Assembly: GCA_036759185.1 (NCBI GenBank)
Contig: DAIOVD010000052.1
Coordinates: forward strand, 1 to 23,869
Length of the DNA: 23,869 nt
Source: CAMDMI01 sp036759185
GTDB lineage: Bacteria > Bacteroidota > Bacteroidia > Cytophagales > Flexibacteraceae
Reading direction: 5' to 3'
Part shown: piece by piece, positions 22,786 through 23,869 of the stretch
How positions within the stretch are numbered: the stretch's first letter is position 1
Layout of the letters: every line of letters begins with the position of its first letter
The notes under the pieces: model-generated
Seen by the model: only the letters and a program-made list of their open reading frames with translations
The model's database searches: none
What the model was told of the DNA's origin: nothing
Made by a program: the position numbers and the translations under genes

Positions 22786-23432
22786 GTCCGCTTTTTGTGT
22801 GCGTGATAGTGTAAATCAATGATAATGTCAGCCTTGTCGATTGCCGGTTGAATGATGCGGTGTTCTTTTTCCAGAACCTGTTCCACAAAAGGATCTTCTT
22901 TATCTCTTCCCCGTTCCTTTCTCTGAACCACTGTTTGGTGGTAATTCCGCTCCATAAAAATCCGATGATCCAGATCCTCTAAGGTGGAAACGTAGGTGCC
23001 TTCCACCAGCAATACCTGGCAGTTATGCAGTGAAAGATCCACCGATTCGAACCAGTCTTCCTGATAGTTGGTTACCGGCATCCGGATGCTATTTTCTCCA
23101 TTCCGGAACGCTTTTATGTGAGCTGCCAGCAAATCGAGCTGGACTTCCTCCGGCCCGATTTCAAAACGGTTCTGAAGTCGGGCCTGGTGATTGGCTTTCG
23201 GTGGCAACCGGAAATAATTGTCCATGTGCAGAACCACAGTTGAGATCCCTGCGGTTACGAGGGCCATCTGTAAGGACAAAGCTGTAATGGACTTGCCACT
23301 GCCGGATTCTCCTGTAATGGCTATCACCTTTTTAGCTCCGACTTCAAAGAAGTTCTCTGCCTTCAGAAGCCGGAGAATTTCTTCACCGGTTCCTTTAAAT
23401 TCAGGTTTGAGAGATAGATGTTCGGATGTCAT
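22767..23432 (-). CDS. Uridine-kinase-family P-loop kinase
   Basis: A 221-residue P-loop kinase related to uridine kinase and phosphoribulokinase. Seen: Walker A GESGSGKS (residues 41-48), the substrate-binding DNYFRLPP (71-78), VQLDLL (97-102), LLVEGTYVS (141-149) as the Walker B region, and a basic lid RKERGRDKED (171-180). Family members phosphorylate uridine/cytidine or other small hydroxyl substrates with ATP in the cytoplasm. A non-conserved N-terminal segment of about 35 residues precedes the P-loop. Its ATG overlaps the hydrolase stop as ATGA and its end overlaps the transporter start, so the three are probably co-translated. This sugar-use setting raises the chance that the substrate is a sugar or nucleoside other than uridine. 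Confidence 0.85.
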   Translation of the reverse strand: MTSEHLSLKPEFKGTGEEILRLLKAENFFEVGAKKVIAITGESGSGKSITALSLQMALVTAGISTVVLHMDNYFRLPPKANHQARLQNRFEIGPEEVQLDLLAAHIKAFRNGENSIRMPVTNYQEDWFESVDLSLHNCQVLLVEGTYVSTLEDLDHRIFMERNYHQTVVQRKERGRDKEDPFVEQVLEKEHRIIQPAIDKADIIIDLHYHAHKKRTWENQN

Positions 23433-23869
23433 GATGGAAACCAGTTTGCAAGGTTGGGAGATGGGTGAATGGACTCATGCAACAGCAAAAATCCTGCTGC
23501 GGTGAAGCCAAGTGGAGAAACACCACCGGGTTTGCCCTCATCGCCACTCCAGTATTCGTGGAAAGACAAAGGAGGATTTTCATTTTGAAGAGCTTTCGAA
23601 ACAGATTCGTGAAAAGAAGCTGGAATAGTTGGTAAATTGTTCTGCCTGAAGCCCAATCCAAGCCAGCCCATCATAATCGGCCAGGCACCTCCGTTGTGAA
23701 AATGGTGTGGCTTGTTCTTAAAATCATAACTATGGTTTTTCTCCAGCAACAACCAGTCGGCGTCACCCGGATTGACAACCGGATGAAAAGCAGGTGCCAT
23801 GTTACCTGCGGTATCGTTCGACAGTTGCAACACAAATTCTTCCAGCTTTTCAGGCTCCGGATGGAGATT
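23429..23869 (-). CDS. Glycoside hydrolase with alpha/alpha toroid, C-terminal part only
   Basis: The last 146 residues of a protein whose start lies beyond the right edge; the frame is open to the edge. HFHNGGAWPIMMGWLGLG resembles the HNGxxWP element in the last helices of (alpha/alpha)6-barrel glycosidases such as glycogen debranching enzymes and GH100-like invertases. LSFHEYWSGDEGKPGG and VSPLGFTAAGFLLLHESI, the closing helix, fit the same fold. Context with an SLC45 transporter suggests action on sucrose, maltose or a related glucan. No catalytic acid can be assigned with certainty in this fragment and the family number is a guess. The TGA stop overlaps the kinase start by 4 bases. Confidence 0.7.
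   Translation of the reverse strand, partial: NLHPEPEKLEEFVLQLSNDTAGNMAPAFHPVVNPGDADWLLLEKNHSYDFKNKPHHFHNGGAWPIMMGWLGLGFRQNNLPTIPASFHESVSKALQNENPPLSFHEYWSGDEGKPGGVSPLGFTAAGFLLLHESIHPSPNLANWFPS

Overview
The window looks like a chromosomal piece from a member of the Bacteroidota. Four observations point there: a huge secreted repeat protein with the LamG-like and NGDFS-type modules common in surface proteins of that phylum; a promoter matching its TTTG / TAnnTTTG consensus; genes with no clear Shine-Dalgarno sequence; and gene families typical of the phylum (the tsaE-ald pair, a DUF4159 protein, an LIC_10190-type membrane protein). I found no tRNA, rRNA, CRISPR array, insertion sequence or phage gene.

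Layout. (1) 1-11138, minus strand: one uninterrupted reading frame of at least about 3,712 codons, open at the left edge. It has a signal peptide, a LamG/concanavalin-like domain, then an array of units of about 335 residues (about 1,005 bp) with incomplete units and QSISG-type beta-helix segments at both ends, then Ig-like and NGDFS domains. It reads as a giant secreted adhesin or matrix protein; any C-terminal sorting domain lies outside the window. (2) 11139-12195: about 1.06 kb without a supportable gene. (3) 12196-12649: a small Cro/C1-type helix-turn-helix regulator with its own promoter and a strong terminator. (4) 12746-15178, minus strand: an alanine dehydrogenase-family protein overlapping tsaE, and a DUF4159 exported protein further upstream. 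(5) 15356-19495, plus strand: a class I aminotransferase, a single-domain heptose-7-phosphate kinase (GTGA overlap), then a polytopic membrane protein with an uncertain non-ATG start. (6) 19484-23869, minus strand: a tightly packed run of a glycoside hydrolase C-terminus (cut by the right edge), a uridine-kinase-family kinase, an SLC45-type sugar transporter, a SAM methyltransferase and a GT4 glycosyltransferase.

How the genes fit together. Right of 12.7 kb the genes are mostly housekeeping or carbohydrate and envelope genes: heptose kinase, glycosyltransferase and membrane protein suggest surface-glycan work, and hydrolase, kinase and transporter suggest disaccharide or glucan use. The most unusual object is the giant repeat protein. 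Other points worth a look are an alanine dehydrogenase relative with Gln at the usual catalytic His position, a P-loop kinase embedded in a sugar-use operon, and an odd start region before the membrane protein. I see no clear sign of a wholly new multi-gene system.
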